From Clostridiaceae bacterium (lineage in GTDB: Bacteria > Bacillota > Clostridia > DSM-8532), in the NCBI GenBank assembly GCA_012840245.1, contig DULR01000108.1, forward strand, positions 1 through 38,113: a DNA stretch of 38,113 nt, in the 5' to 3' direction. A program made the translations under genes and the position numbers. The notes below the pieces were generated by a model, which was given only the letters and a program-made list of their open reading frames with translations, ran no database searches and had not been told where the DNA came from. Below, in pieces: positions 7,020 to 15,863 of this stretch (position 1 is its first letter; each line of letters opens with the position of its first letter).

Positions 7020-7970
7020 TCATAAAGCGAGCGTCAGCATGTCAACTGCAAGCTGATAGTTCATATAACGCTTTAAATTGCTGCGTATTTCCTCTATCCC
7101 GGAAATTTTCGCAAAGATGTCATCAGGGCTGAGCCCTCTTGCATACTTTATTATATTATCCTTTTTGTCTGAATTAATCAACCCGTCAGTTACCGAACAC
7201 TGAACCATCAAAGCATCTCTGTATATGGACTCAAGTATATCCATGCATGATGAGACGGCACTTTTGTTTTTGGACAAATATTGATTGAAGTCCAGTCTCG
7301 ATCGGGTATCGGCCTCAAATACGAATCTCATAACAATGTTGCGATTCTCTTCAAAACTTTTATCTGATGCCAGTTCAAAGATCCTGCCCGGAATACCGCC
7401 GCACAGGCTTGTCAGATATTCTTTACCCCTTATGTCGATACCGTTTGCTTTTGCAATTGTTTTTATTTCCCCTTCGGTGTATGGTTTCAGCCTTAACTGA
7501 GCGACACGGGATCTTATGGTCAAAAGCAGCGATTCATATACAGATGTGGTAAGCAGGATAATACAGTAAGGCGGTGGTTCCTCCAAAGTTTTCAGAAGAC
7601 AGTTCTGAGCATCGACTGTCATAAGGTCGGCTTCTTCTATCAGATACACCTTTTTGCCTTCGGCAGGGCGAACGCTTATATCTTCTATCATATCCCTTAT
7701 CTGTCTGATAAGGATTTTCTTGGTTTCGTTCCTTATTACCCTGAAATTAGGGTTCACACCCTCTTCGAAGCTTCTGCAGGACCTGCATTTACCGCAGGGT
7801 TCAATATCGTTGCCTTTTTCTGTGCAAAGAATGGTTTTGGCCATATAGTGCGCAAGGGTACGCTTTCCTATTCCCTTCTCTCCGGTAAAAGCATATGCGT
7901 GGCCCAATGTCCCGTTTTTTATCTCATTTTTCAATCTTTCAAGTATATGAGCCTGACCTGTGAAGCCCAT
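7020..7970 (-). CDS. holB: DNA polymerase III delta' subunit
   Basis: The 316-residue AAA+ clamp-loader subunit has the family start GFTGQAHILERL and a P-loop-like GEKGIGKRT at 30-38, where Arg takes the place of the usual Ser/Thr after the lysine. Four cysteines (C49, C59, C62, C65) form the usual zinc module. LIEEADLMTVDAQNCLLKTL and EEPP are the Walker B and sensor regions, and SRVAQLRL takes the place of the usual SRC motif. Delta' generally does not hydrolyse ATP, consistent with the altered P-loop. It works in the replisome to load the sliding clamp. The start at 7970 has GGAGG upstream. It lies between yaaR and ricT as in Bacillus. Confidence 0.92.
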   Translation of the reverse strand: MGFTGQAHILERLKNEIKNGTLGHAYAFTGEKGIGKRTLAHYMAKTILCTEKGNDIEPCGKCRSCRSFEEGVNPNFRVIRNETKKILIRQIRDMIEDISVRPAEGKKVYLIEEADLMTVDAQNCLLKTLEEPPPYCIILLTTSVYESLLLTIRSRVAQLRLKPYTEGEIKTIAKANGIDIRGKEYLTSLCGGIPGRIFELASDKSFEENRNIVMRFVFEADTRSRLDFNQYLSKNKSAVSSCMDILESIYRDALMVQCSVTDGLINSDKKDNIIKYARGLSPDDIFAKISGIEEIRSNLKRYMNYQLAVDMLTLAL

Positions 7971-7991
7971 CCGTTTCCTCCTTGTGCTGTT

Positions 7992-8453
7992 TTATAATAG
8001 AAGGTCCAGAATCAGTCCGCGAATATCTTCTATTTTACTGAGTATGACCAGATTGTCGCGCTCGGTTTTCAAAACCTCCCTGGTAAGTTCCTCCAGCTTT
8101 TCATTCACTATTTTTATTGTGGCGAAAACCCTGTGTCTTCCCCTTCTGTCCAGAAAGCTTTCCTTACAGAATCTTGACGAACCTCTGACCGCCTCGTCCA
8201 GAAATTCCATGACAAGGCGTTTATAAACTTTAAGCTCTGCTACGTCGATATGCTTTGACAGATGCTTACCTTGTTTTTCTATTTCAAGGGCTTTTTTCTT
8301 AAGCTCTTCGTCCTGGTTCTGGGAAAAATGGCGTTCCATATGGGAACTGAACTGGAGCTCGTTCCTGTCAGCAACTTTCTTGACATTGCCGTCAATGCGC
8401 CTTGAAACATTTTGCGGCTTTCTGTCGGAGTTTCCGCTGATCTTCAGTGACAT
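7992..8453 (-). CDS. yaaR: YaaR family protein (DUF327)
   Basis: This 153-residue protein is mostly helical and highly charged. It contains the family segment VYKRLVMEFLDEAVRG, then RRGRHRVFATIKIVNEKLEEL and a C-terminal DIRGLILDLLL. The biochemical role is not established. Its place between tmk and holB matches Bacillus subtilis yaaR. GGAGG precedes ATG 8453. No signal peptide or membrane segment is present. Confidence 0.85.
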   Translation of the reverse strand: MSLKISGNSDRKPQNVSRRIDGNVKKVADRNELQFSSHMERHFSQNQDEELKKKALEIEKQGKHLSKHIDVAELKVYKRLVMEFLDEAVRGSSRFCKESFLDRRGRHRVFATIKIVNEKLEELTREVLKTERDNLVILSKIEDIRGLILDLLL

Positions 8454-8533
8454 ACGGTTTCCTCCATTCCTCCGAACTGTTCGAAATTACTGATAACCTC
8501 ACCTTATAAATGTAATCTGATCTTAGCGAAGAA

Positions 8534-8593
8534 TCTGATTATCCTTCATTCCGCTCCGCTTCAATCAGACTGACATTTTGGAATGGTTTCCAA
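8534..8593. repeat. Nested inverted repeats in the tmk-yaaR gap
   Basis: TCTGATT (8534-8540) pairs with AATCAGA (8563-8569), and TTGGAA (8578-8583) pairs with TTCCAA (8588-8593). The loop of the first resembles a decayed copy of the CTTCGCTCAGAATGACA repeat seen elsewhere here. The 145-base gap is where yaaQ/darA lies in Bacillus; no open frame of that size fits. Confidence 0.4.
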
Positions 8594-8598
8594 GCTGT

Positions 8599-9273
8599 TC
8601 AAATTGTTCTCATAACTATAGAATAAACCTCATCATTTATATCGGCAATGCTTCTGATGGCTCCGTCCCTGATACAACAAACCCGGTTCCATTTATATAT
8701 GTCCGCTATTTCGCATGCATTTTCATAAGACTCTTTTAAATGCTCCGGGCTTTTCTCATGAATATCCTTTTCGCTCAAGCCGGTTATTTTGTTTTTTCTG
8801 TCTTTCATCAGTTTCACGCCATATTCGGGTGGCATATCAAGAAAAACTACGCAATCGGGAACTGGAATTCCTAGCTTTACGAACTCTAAATCCCATAACC
8901 AGTCAAGAAAGGCAAGCTTTTTTTTCGTGTCCTTTACCTTTGATGCCTGATGGATCATGTTGGACATGGTATAGCGGTCTGCCAGTATTATGCCGCCATC
9001 ATTATAAAAATCCTGCCATGATGTTTTGTATGAAGCATAACGGTCAATGGCAAAAAAAGTCGATGCTGCATATGGGTTGACATCTTCAGGATTGCTCCCG
9101 AAATCGCCGTTCAGATACATCTTTACAAGGGCTGAAGACTGGCTGTTATAATCGGGAAACTCAACTTTCCTTATATTATGATTTTGATCCAGAAGTCTCT
9201 GGAACAGCATTTTCGTGTGGGTTTCCTTCCCGCTTGAATCCACGCCTTCGATGACTATCAGCTTTCCTTTCAA
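8599..9273 (-). CDS. tmk: Thymidylate kinase
   Basis: The 224-residue enzyme phosphorylates dTMP to dTDP in dTTP synthesis. Its N-terminus KGKLIVIEGVDSSGKETHT holds the P-loop with the family's IEGxDxSGK form. DRY occurs in ILADRYTMSN, and the LID region is LMKDRKNKITGLSEKD. I prefer the TTG at 9273, which has GGGGGT six bases upstream and gives the classical MKGKLIVIEG start. A GTG at 9294 has no ribosome-binding site. It follows the decarboxylase gene closely. Confidence 0.88.
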   Translation of the reverse strand: MKGKLIVIEGVDSSGKETHTKMLFQRLLDQNHNIRKVEFPDYNSQSSALVKMYLNGDFGSNPEDVNPYAASTFFAIDRYASYKTSWQDFYNDGGIILADRYTMSNMIHQASKVKDTKKKLAFLDWLWDLEFVKLGIPVPDCVVFLDMPPEYGVKLMKDRKNKITGLSEKDIHEKSPEHLKESYENACEIADIYKWNRVCCIRDGAIRSIADINDEVYSIVMRTI

Positions 9274-9300
9274 TGTCTTACCCCCTAAATTCACCTGAAG

Positions 9301-10713
9301 TCAGATGACTTCAATATTTCCGTCATTAATGCCATGTACGGCATAACCGCACTCAAGAAGCGCCGAAACATAATCAGCCATATCGGCTGTGATCATCTCC
9401 CCAGGACAAATCAAAGGTATTCCTGGCGGATATGGCGTAACGAAACCTCCGCTGATTTCTCCGGCTGATTTTTTTATCGGCAATGTGCGCTTGTCGGCAA
9501 ATAATGCCTCTCTGACCGATTTGATCCGCTCCGGTACATAATCCGGCCATGGCGGAAAAACAGGCTTTTTCCTTTGTTCTCCAACCGTTCTGAATTCCAG
9601 AGAAATATTTTTCAGTGCTGATATAAGTTTATCAAAATCTTCTGAAGTATGAAAGGGTGTGGCTATCAAAACCACATTGCCGGGATCGGCCATTTCAGCA
9701 ACGATACTATATCGGGTCCGCAGCAGTTCTTCGGCCTTGAAACCGCTTATGCCCAATGCTTCAAAGTTGAGCACGATTCTCGTAAAATCATTGTCGAAAC
9801 CTTGATAGCTGCATTTATATCTCCTGACTGCGGTTTCTCTGCATAGCTTATTGTCAAAGTCGCCGATCATCTGCCACAGCTTCCCGTAGAGATATTCACC
9901 ATGCTTTTCCATCATATCTCGGGCTATATCCATCGAAGCCATCAATATATAGGATGGGCTTGTTGTCTGAACCATGGATACCGTTTTTTCTATGCGTTTT
10001 TCGGGTATCATACCGTTTTTTTTCCCGTGTAGAAGGGCTGTTTGAGTTAGAGCAGGAAGTGTTTTGTGCAGACTTTGGACACATAAATCAGCTCCTGCCT
10101 CCATAGCCGTTGGAGGCAGTTTTTTATGAAATCTGAAATGTGCTCCGTGGGCTTCATCGACCAGAAGCGGAATCTTGTTCACCTTTGCGATTTTTGCTAT
10201 ATCCTCGAGTTTTGATGCTGTTCCGTAATAGCCTGGCCTTGTGACCATAATGCACCTGGCATCAGGATTGGCTTTTACAACAGGCTCCAGATCTTCAGCT
10301 GTTACTCCCAGAGGTATCTGATGATCCCTGTCGATCCTCGGCAATACAAAAACTGGCTCACAGTTCAGCTGAGCCAGGCCATTCAGGACAGATATATGGC
10401 AGTCACGTCCGATTATGATCTTGTCCCCGGGGTTCAAAGCCGCCTGAAGCATGGCATGGATGCCTGATGTGGAGCCATTGACCATAAAATATGTATAATC
10501 AGATCCAAAGCATTTTGATGCAAGCATCCGGGCTTCTTTTATGGCACCTTCCGGATGATGCAGGCAGTCCGAACCCGGAATTTCGGTTATGTCCAGACTG
10601 CCGGCAGTTTTCATCTCATCGGCCAGCCCTCTGCCAAGTATATGCCCTGGCATATGAAAAGGCAAAGGGTCATTACTGATGTATTTTTTCAGCATTTCAT
10701 ATATTGGCATCAT
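9301..10713 (-). CDS. Orn/Lys/Arg decarboxylase family protein (YaaO-like, PLP-dependent)
   Basis: The 470-residue protein is a fold-type I PLP enzyme of the basic amino acid decarboxylase family. Visible marks are PFHMPGH near the start, LLVDEAHGAHFRFH with Asp186, and SLHKTLPALTQTALLH with the likely PLP lysine K217. Short members of this family lack the N-terminal wing domain of the inducible E. coli enzymes, and this one fits that size. The substrate could be arginine, lysine or ornithine. It starts two bases after the potD stop, so it is translationally linked to a polyamine importer; polyamine synthesis is the likely role. It is also in the position of Bacillus yaaO upstream of tmk. Confidence 0.88.
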   Translation of the reverse strand: MMPIYEMLKKYISNDPLPFHMPGHILGRGLADEMKTAGSLDITEIPGSDCLHHPEGAIKEARMLASKCFGSDYTYFMVNGSTSGIHAMLQAALNPGDKIIIGRDCHISVLNGLAQLNCEPVFVLPRIDRDHQIPLGVTAEDLEPVVKANPDARCIMVTRPGYYGTASKLEDIAKIAKVNKIPLLVDEAHGAHFRFHKKLPPTAMEAGADLCVQSLHKTLPALTQTALLHGKKNGMIPEKRIEKTVSMVQTTSPSYILMASMDIARDMMEKHGEYLYGKLWQMIGDFDNKLCRETAVRRYKCSYQGFDNDFTRIVLNFEALGISGFKAEELLRTRYSIVAEMADPGNVVLIATPFHTSEDFDKLISALKNISLEFRTVGEQRKKPVFPPWPDYVPERIKSVREALFADKRTLPIKKSAGEISGGFVTPYPPGIPLICPGEMITADMADYVSALLECGYAVHGINDGNIEVI

Positions 10714-10715
10714 GG

Positions 10716-11768
10716 CTATCTTGCTAGGACCTCAGTCAAAATATCGTTATATTTTGATTTATAATCACCGAGATCAAGATAAACTTCGCTTTTTTCAAGA
10801 ATTTCCTCATCAGGCCAGTATGCCGGAAGCTCAAATACCTCAGGATATTCCTGTCTCATTCTTTCGATCACTTTGAGGTTTGGCGACGAATATCCCATTG
10901 CTTCAGAATTTTTGAATGCAATGTCAGGATCAAGCATGAAATTAATGAACCTCTCAGCTTCGTCTTTATGCTTGCTGGTTTTCGGGATAACCATGCAGTC
11001 ATACCATACATTGGTCCCCTCTTTTGGAACGCCATATCCGATGTTCTCAAATCCTTCCCAGTATAAATCCATAGCATCTCCTGAATAGGTAAGTCCCATG
11101 GCGGCATCTCCGTTTGCTATCAGATCCCTTATTTCATCCCCGTAATAACCGTTGACAAGTGGTACCTGGGCAAGCAGCAGTTCCTTTGCTTCAGCCAGTT
11201 CATTGTCGTTGGTGCTGTTCATGGAATACCCGAGCTTCTTCAGAGCAGCACCGATGGTATCGCGTACATCCTTTTTCATCAGGATCTGACCTTTGTATTT
11301 TTCATTCCAGAGGATATCCCAGCTATCAACAGGATCATCTACCATGTCCTTATTGTAAAGAATTCCAATGGTTCCCCAGAAATATGGCACAGAATATTTG
11401 TTTTCAGGGTCAAAATCAAGTCCCTTGAATCTATCGTCAATGTATTTATAGTTGGGAATATTGTCATAATTAATAGGCAGCAGCATATCCTTCTTTATAA
11501 GTTCGGAGATGGCGTAATCCGAAGGAAAAATGACATCATAGCTGCTTCCCCCTGCCTCCAGCTTTGCAAGAAGCTCTTCGTTTGTGGCATAGTTCTTGTA
11601 ATTGACCCTGATCCCGGTTTGCTTCTCAAACTCGTCGATCAATGTCTCATCCATGTATTCACCCCAGTTGAAGACATTGAGGACCACACCGGAGCTGCAT
11701 CCGGTAAGTGACATTATTGCTGCAATAAGTAATGCGATGACAGTCGTGCGTACAAGGATTTTTTTCAT
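10716..11768 (-). CDS. potD: Spermidine/putrescine ABC transporter substrate-binding lipoprotein PotD
   Basis: The 350-residue protein has a lipoprotein signal (lipobox SLTGC, Cys24) followed by LNVFNWGEYMDETLIDEFEK, the classic PotD/PotF opening. VPYFWGTIGILYNKDMV and MVIPKTSKHKDEAERFINF are further family marks. It captures polyamines outside the membrane for PotABC. The start overlaps the potC stop by four bases, and a GGAGAAG site lies within the end of potC. It is the last transporter gene before the decarboxylase. Confidence 0.95.
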   Translation of the reverse strand: MKKILVRTTVIALLIAAIMSLTGCSSGVVLNVFNWGEYMDETLIDEFEKQTGIRVNYKNYATNEELLAKLEAGGSSYDVIFPSDYAISELIKKDMLLPINYDNIPNYKYIDDRFKGLDFDPENKYSVPYFWGTIGILYNKDMVDDPVDSWDILWNEKYKGQILMKKDVRDTIGAALKKLGYSMNSTNDNELAEAKELLLAQVPLVNGYYGDEIRDLIANGDAAMGLTYSGDAMDLYWEGFENIGYGVPKEGTNVWYDCMVIPKTSKHKDEAERFINFMLDPDIAFKNSEAMGYSSPNLKVIERMRQEYPEVFELPAYWPDEEILEKSEVYLDLGDYKSKYNDILTEVLAR

Positions 11769-12544
11769 AGCAGTATTTCTTCTCCTTTTTCACTTTTTTT
11801 ATTGATTATCAGCATCAAAATAAGTACAACAGTAAACATGAGCGTGCTTAAGGCATTAATTGTCGGCTTCACGCCTCTCTTGGCCATCGAGTAGATCAGG
11901 ATCGACAGGTTCGTAGCAGATGTACCTGCTGTGAAAAAGCTGATTACAAAATCGTCGATGGACAAGGTAAATGCCATCAGCGCACCACTTATTATACCCG
12001 GCGCAATTTCGGGTATTATTACCTTTCTCAGCGCGTATGAAGGCGTAGCACCCAGATCCATGGCAGCTTCAGCTATATGCTTGTTCATCTGTCTCAGCTT
12101 TGGCAATACCGCGAGAATAACATATGGGATGCTGAACACTATATGTGCTATAAGCATGGTGACAAATCCAAGCTCGATTTTTACCGATATAAAAAGGGTC
12201 ATCAGGGCTACACCTGTAACTATATCAGGATTAAGTACAGGAAGGTTGTTGATATTGAGAATGACCGACCTGCTGAACTTTCCCATATTATTGATGCCAA
12301 GAGCTGCAATAGTTCCCACTATGGTCGAAATCAGTGTGGACAGGACCGCTACGAGCAAGGTAAAGTACAGGGCTTCCCGGATCTGACGGTCTTTGAAAAG
12401 ATCGACATACCAGTCCAGAGTAAATCCGCCCCATTGTCCTCTTGATTTAGACTTGTTGAATGAGAACACAATCAGCACGATTATAGGAGCATAAAGGAAA
12501 AGAAAGATAATGCCCATATAGATCCTTTTTACAGCTTTTTTCAT
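11765..12544 (-). CDS. potC: Spermidine/putrescine ABC transporter permease PotC
   Basis: The 259-residue membrane protein has about six transmembrane segments and the coupling EAA loop AAMDLGATPSYALRKVIIPEIAPGI. The N-terminus FLFLYAPIIVLIVFSFNKSK is typical of PotC. With PotB it forms the channel of the polyamine importer. Four-base overlaps join it to potB upstream and potD downstream. Confidence 0.94.
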   Translation of the reverse strand: MKKAVKRIYMGIIFLFLYAPIIVLIVFSFNKSKSRGQWGGFTLDWYVDLFKDRQIREALYFTLLVAVLSTLISTIVGTIAALGINNMGKFSRSVILNINNLPVLNPDIVTGVALMTLFISVKIELGFVTMLIAHIVFSIPYVILAVLPKLRQMNKHIAEAAMDLGATPSYALRKVIIPEIAPGIISGALMAFTLSIDDFVISFFTAGTSATNLSILIYSMAKRGVKPTINALSTLMFTVVLILMLIINKKSEKGEEILL

Positions 12545-13386
12545 CTTGCTTTTCCCCCTTCCTCCTGATTATTCTTATCTATTCTGGACATAACGGCCAT
12601 TGAGATAAGGATCATGACCATAAGGATGATCGATAATGACGATCCGAAATGCCAGTTTCTTGCAAACAGAAATTGCTGCTCGATCATATCTCCGATAAGC
12701 GGTGTTTTTCCTCCGCCCAGCAGACCGGAAATCACGAAGGTGCTTACTGCAGGCAAAAACACCATGGTTATACCTGATACCACTCCTGGTATGCTCAAAG
12801 GAAGTATGACCCTGGTAAAAGTTACTACTTTATTCCCTCCAAGATCGCTCGAGGCTTCAAGCACCTGTTTGTCTATCTTGCTCAGGACCGTATATATGGG
12901 GAGCACCATAAAAGGCAGGAAGTTATATACCATGCCCAAAAGCACAGCTGCATTACCGGGCATTATCTCAAGCCTCGGAAGTCCGATAGCAGTCAGGAAC
13001 CTGTTGATCAGACCATTTGGGGAAAGCAGAGACATCCATGCGTAAGTCCTGAGCAGAAAATTCATCCATATGGGAACAAGGAAAAGCATCATCAGCAGAC
13101 TTCTGTACTTTTGATCTGTATTTGCTATGATCAATGCCACAGGATATCCCAGAACAAGGCAAATTGCCGTCGATATGAACGCAAGAAGGAATGAATCCCC
13201 TATTACCTTCAGATATAACGGTTCGGCAACCTTTTTATAGCTTTCCACCGAAAACTCCAGACTGCCTATATCGTGGATATCCCCTTTGGTAAAGCTGTAA
13301 AAGAGTATCAGGAACAGGGGCACCACTATGAAAATGACCATCCACACGACATAAGGATATGCCAGTATCCTCAGAGTCTTCTTCAA
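12541..13386 (-). CDS. potB: Spermidine/putrescine ABC transporter permease PotB
   Basis: The 281-residue inner-membrane permease has about six transmembrane segments, the PotB-like start [20 protein letters not shown], and an EAA loop [20 protein letters not shown]. It pairs with PotC and is energised by PotA. Four-base overlaps with potA and potC indicate tight translational coupling. Confidence 0.94.
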   Translation of the reverse strand: MKKTLRILAYPYVVWMVIFIVVPLFLILFYSFTKGDIHDIGSLEFSVESYKKVAEPLYLKVIGDSFLLAFISTAICLVLGYPVALIIANTDQKYRSLLMMLFLVPIWMNFLLRTYAWMSLLSPNGLINRFLTAIGLPRLEIMPGNAAVLLGMVYNFLPFMVLPIYTVLSKIDKQVLEASSDLGGNKVVTFTRVILPLSIPGVVSGITMVFLPAVSTFVISGLLGGGKTPLIGDMIEQQFLFARNWHFGSSLSIILMVMILISMAVMSRIDKNNQEEGGKAR

Positions 13387-14435
13387 AGCGGATCCCCCCT
13401 CTTCATTACCTGTATATCGAATGGCTGTACATTCATTCCTACATAGCTTCCGACCGGAAACGCAATAGTGCGATGGACCATATATTCTCTTCCGGTATCT
13501 GATTCGATCATCATCTCATAATGTACGCCTTTGAAAATCACTGACTTAACGGTGCCCTTTATCATCCCCTCATCAGGATTGGTCACTATACGAATATCCT
13601 CAGGACGGATAACTATATCTACGGGCTCATTTTTGGCGAAGCCTTTATCGACGCAGTCCAGAACGACATCGTCAAATGCCACTTTATAGTCTTCAAGCAT
13701 CACGGCCTCTATTATGTTGCTTTCGCCAATAAAGTCAGCAACGAAGCGGTTTATCGGCTCGTTATAAATGTCCTGGGGTGTGCCCACCTGCTGGATAACG
13801 CCGTTGTTCATGACTACCACGGTGTCCGACATGGTAAGGGCTTCCTCCTGGTCATGGGTGACATATATGAATGTGATGCCGATACTTCTCTGCATATCAA
13901 GAAGCTCGATCTGCATTTCTTTACGAAGCTTAAGATCAAGCGCACCCAGGGGTTCGTCAAGCAAAAGCACCTTTGGCTCATTAACCAGCGCTCTTGCTAT
14001 AGCAACACGCTGCTGCTGGCCTCCGCTTAAGGAGTCAACATTCCTTTTTTCAAAGCCTTCGAGGTCTACAAGCTTGAGCATCCTTTTTACGCGTTTCTCG
14101 ATCTCGTCCTTTGGGATCTTCTTGATCCTCAGACCAAAAGCTATGTTCTCAAACACGTTCATGTGTGTGAAAAGTGCGTAACGCTGAAAAACGGTATTTA
14201 TGTTTCTTTTGTAAGCAGGAATTGGATTGAGGAGTTTTCCCTCAAAAAAAATCTGCCCTTCGTCGGGTTCCTCAAAACCGCCGATCATACGAAGCGTGGT
14301 CGTTTTTCCACAACCGCTGGGACCCAACAAAGTGACAAATTCATTTTCCTTGATGGTAAGATTGATATTGTTTACAACTGTTACATCGCCGAAGCGTTTT
14401 GTCAGATTCTTAAGTTCAATAATGTTCCTTCCCAT
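13383..14435 (-). CDS. potA: Spermidine/putrescine ABC transporter ATP-binding protein PotA
   Basis: The 350-residue ATPase has Walker [10 protein letters not shown] near residues 38-46, a Q-loop ([10 protein letters not shown]), signature [15 protein letters not shown], Walker [13 protein letters not shown] and switch His in [12 protein letters not shown]-terminal TOBE-like domain (about 270-345) contains [12 protein letters not shown]. It is the first structural gene after the XRE-cupin regulator, 15 bases downstream, and overlaps potB by four bases. Confidence 0.95.
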   Translation of the reverse strand: MGRNIIELKNLTKRFGDVTVVNNINLTIKENEFVTLLGPSGCGKTTTLRMIGGFEEPDEGQIFFEGKLLNPIPAYKRNINTVFQRYALFTHMNVFENIAFGLRIKKIPKDEIEKRVKRMLKLVDLEGFEKRNVDSLSGGQQQRVAIARALVNEPKVLLLDEPLGALDLKLRKEMQIELLDMQRSIGITFIYVTHDQEEALTMSDTVVVMNNGVIQQVGTPQDIYNEPINRFVADFIGESNIIEAVMLEDYKVAFDDVVLDCVDKGFAKNEPVDIVIRPEDIRIVTNPDEGMIKGTVKSVIFKGVHYEMMIESDTGREYMVHRTIAFPVGSYVGMNVQPFDIQVMKRGDPL

Positions 14436-14450
14436 TTCCTCATTCTCCTG

Positions 14451-14993
14451 CTAAAAGCTTGGTGGTGTCGATATCCATAATATTTTTGCCGTTGACTTGC
14501 CTATGTTTTTCATCACATGGGTCTTGTTCGGCTTGAACATGAAACAGTCGCCCTTTTTTAATCGGAAACGTTCTTTTCCGAGATACAAATACAAGCTTCC
14601 GTTCAAAACCATTCCGAACTCCTCGCCCTGATGAGGCTGATCCTCTTCAAATGAACAATTTGGCTTTATTTCTACAATAATGGGCTCCATCTGTCGTTTT
14701 TTCGCATTTGGCACTATCCAGTGGATAGAATAGCCTTCATCCTCATATTCCTTTATAAAATAGTTCGATGCCGTGAAAACAACCTGTTCGTCAATCGCCT
14801 CTTCTCCAAAGAACTCCTGAAGGTTCGTACCAAGGCAGTCAAGTATATCCTGAAGTGTCGATATGGACGGCGATGTAAGATCCCTTTCAAGCTGCGATAT
14901 ATAACCTTTGGTAAGTTCACAGCGGTCAGCAATCTCTTCCTGGGTCATCCCGCTTATTAACCTCAAACGCTTGATTTTATTGCCGATCTTCAT
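14451..14993 (-). CDS. XRE-family regulator with cupin domain, likely polyamine-responsive
   Basis: The 180-residue protein has an N-terminal helix-turn-helix (about 4-58: IKRLRLISGMTQEEIADRCE and GYISQLERDLTSPSISTLQ) and a C-terminal cupin-2 domain (about 100-175: HQGEEFGMVLNGSLYLYLG). This architecture is shared with PuuR and other regulators whose cupin senses a small ligand. Position at the head of potABCD suggests polyamine-dependent autoregulation. I choose ATG 14993, seven bases after GGAGG; the preceding TTG at 14996 is too close to the site. Two matching palindromes lie in its leader and are its likely operators. Confidence 0.9.
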   Translation of the reverse strand: MKIGNKIKRLRLISGMTQEEIADRCELTKGYISQLERDLTSPSISTLQDILDCLGTNLQEFFGEEAIDEQVVFTASNYFIKEYEDEGYSIHWIVPNAKKRQMEPIIVEIKPNCSFEEDQPHQGEEFGMVLNGSLYLYLGKERFRLKKGDCFMFKPNKTHVMKNIGKSTAKILWISTPPSF

Positions 14994-15018
14994 CAAGTTA
15001 CCTCCGATTAACCAACAA

Positions 15019-15076
15019 GTTTACTTTTATTAAACATCAAATTTTTTACATTACAAAAAGTTTAATTTTACTAAAC
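15019..15076 (-). promoter_or_regulatory. Two operator-like palindromes upstream of XRE-cupin/pot operon
   Basis: Two 17-base sites, at 15019-15035 and 15060-15076, share the form GTTTANTTTTANTAAAC. Each has GTTTA/TAAAC arms, and the pair sits 41 bases apart centre to centre, about four helical turns. They lie just after the expected transcription start, a position that would block RNA polymerase. Confidence 0.65.
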
Positions 15077-15086
15077 AACAGTACAT

Positions 15087-15115
15087 ATTATTGCACTGTT
15101 TTTTCATAAAGTCAA
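15087..15115 (-). promoter_or_regulatory. Promoter of the XRE-cupin/potABCD operon
   Basis: On the minus strand TTGACT (15110-15115) and AATAAT (15087-15092) are separated by exactly 17 bases. It lies between the lepB terminator and the two palindromic sites. Confidence 0.7.
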
Positions 15116-15171
15116 TCATAATTTTTAATATCGCTTCAATATGTATATTATGCTGTTTTTCAGATTTCATC

Positions 15172-15204
15172 AAAAAAGGAGCTGTTCTGTCGAACAACTC
15201 CTTT
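15172..15204 (-). terminator. Rho-independent terminator after lepB
   Basis: On the minus strand AAAGGAGTTGTTC and GAACAGCTCCTTT pair over 13 positions with one T-G wobble around a four-base loop, followed by a T run. It lies 23 bases past the lepB stop. Confidence 0.85.
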
Positions 15205-15226
15205 CCGGCACAATTTCAACTATTTT

Positions 15227-15844
15227 CTACTTATACAGAGAACCGAATTTGCTGAATGGCATCACCCGGAATATGGCTTTCCCTTCAACCCAGGACATGT
15301 TTATTTTGCCAAAATTCCTGCTGTCCAGGCTGTGTCCTCTGTTGTCACCCAATACGAACAGTTCTCCGGGAAGAACCACTGTTTTCTCAAGTTCCCTGTT
15401 CAGGACCTTGTTTTCGACAGGATCGATCCTTGCATAAGGTTCATGCTGTGCAACACCATTGACATAAAGAATGTTGTCCCTTATCTCGATTGTATCTCCG
15501 GGAATACCTATAACTCTTTTGATCAGCCTGTTCCTTCTGTATTCCTTTTTAAGCTTCAGCGCGATATCTTCCAGATAAATGGAAGCTCTTCCAAGGACCC
15601 CATTCACAGGCTCATCCCGCAAAAAGATTATGATATCGCCGCGTTTGGGTTCGTCGAAGCAATATGCAAGTTTGCTCATTATCAGTTTATCACCGGGTTC
15701 CAGGGTATCGACCATGGATTCCATATTGACCTCAGTCAATGCGAACAACTCGCTCTGGATTATAGATGCTATCAGAACTGCAGCGATGATCAGAAATACC
15801 CATTCCAGAATTTCTCTTATGATGCTCTTTCCTGTTTTTGTCAA
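15227..15844 (-). CDS. lepB: Signal peptidase I
   Basis: The 205-residue membrane protease removes signal peptides from secreted proteins. One N-terminal transmembrane segment (about 13-32) is followed by the catalytic Ser43 in NMESMVDTLEPGD, then the catalytic Lys109 in RLIKRVIGIPGD and the C-terminal box LFVLGDNRGHSLDSRNFG. The serine box carries MVDT where MxPT is usual, a mild variant. A loop with KLKKEYRRNR lies before the lysine. Translation starts at TTG 15844 after GGAG, since an in-frame stop lies just upstream. It ends the nadD-yqeK-mgtC-lepB series at a strong terminator. Confidence 0.92.
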   Translation of the reverse strand: MTKTGKSIIREILEWVFLIIAAVLIASIIQSELFALTEVNMESMVDTLEPGDKLIMSKLAYCFDEPKRGDIIIFLRDEPVNGVLGRASIYLEDIALKLKKEYRRNRLIKRVIGIPGDTIEIRDNILYVNGVAQHEPYARIDPVENKVLNRELEKTVVLPGELFVLGDNRGHSLDSRNFGKINMSWVEGKAIFRVMPFSKFGSLYK

Positions 15845-15863
15845 ATGTATTTACATCTCCTTT

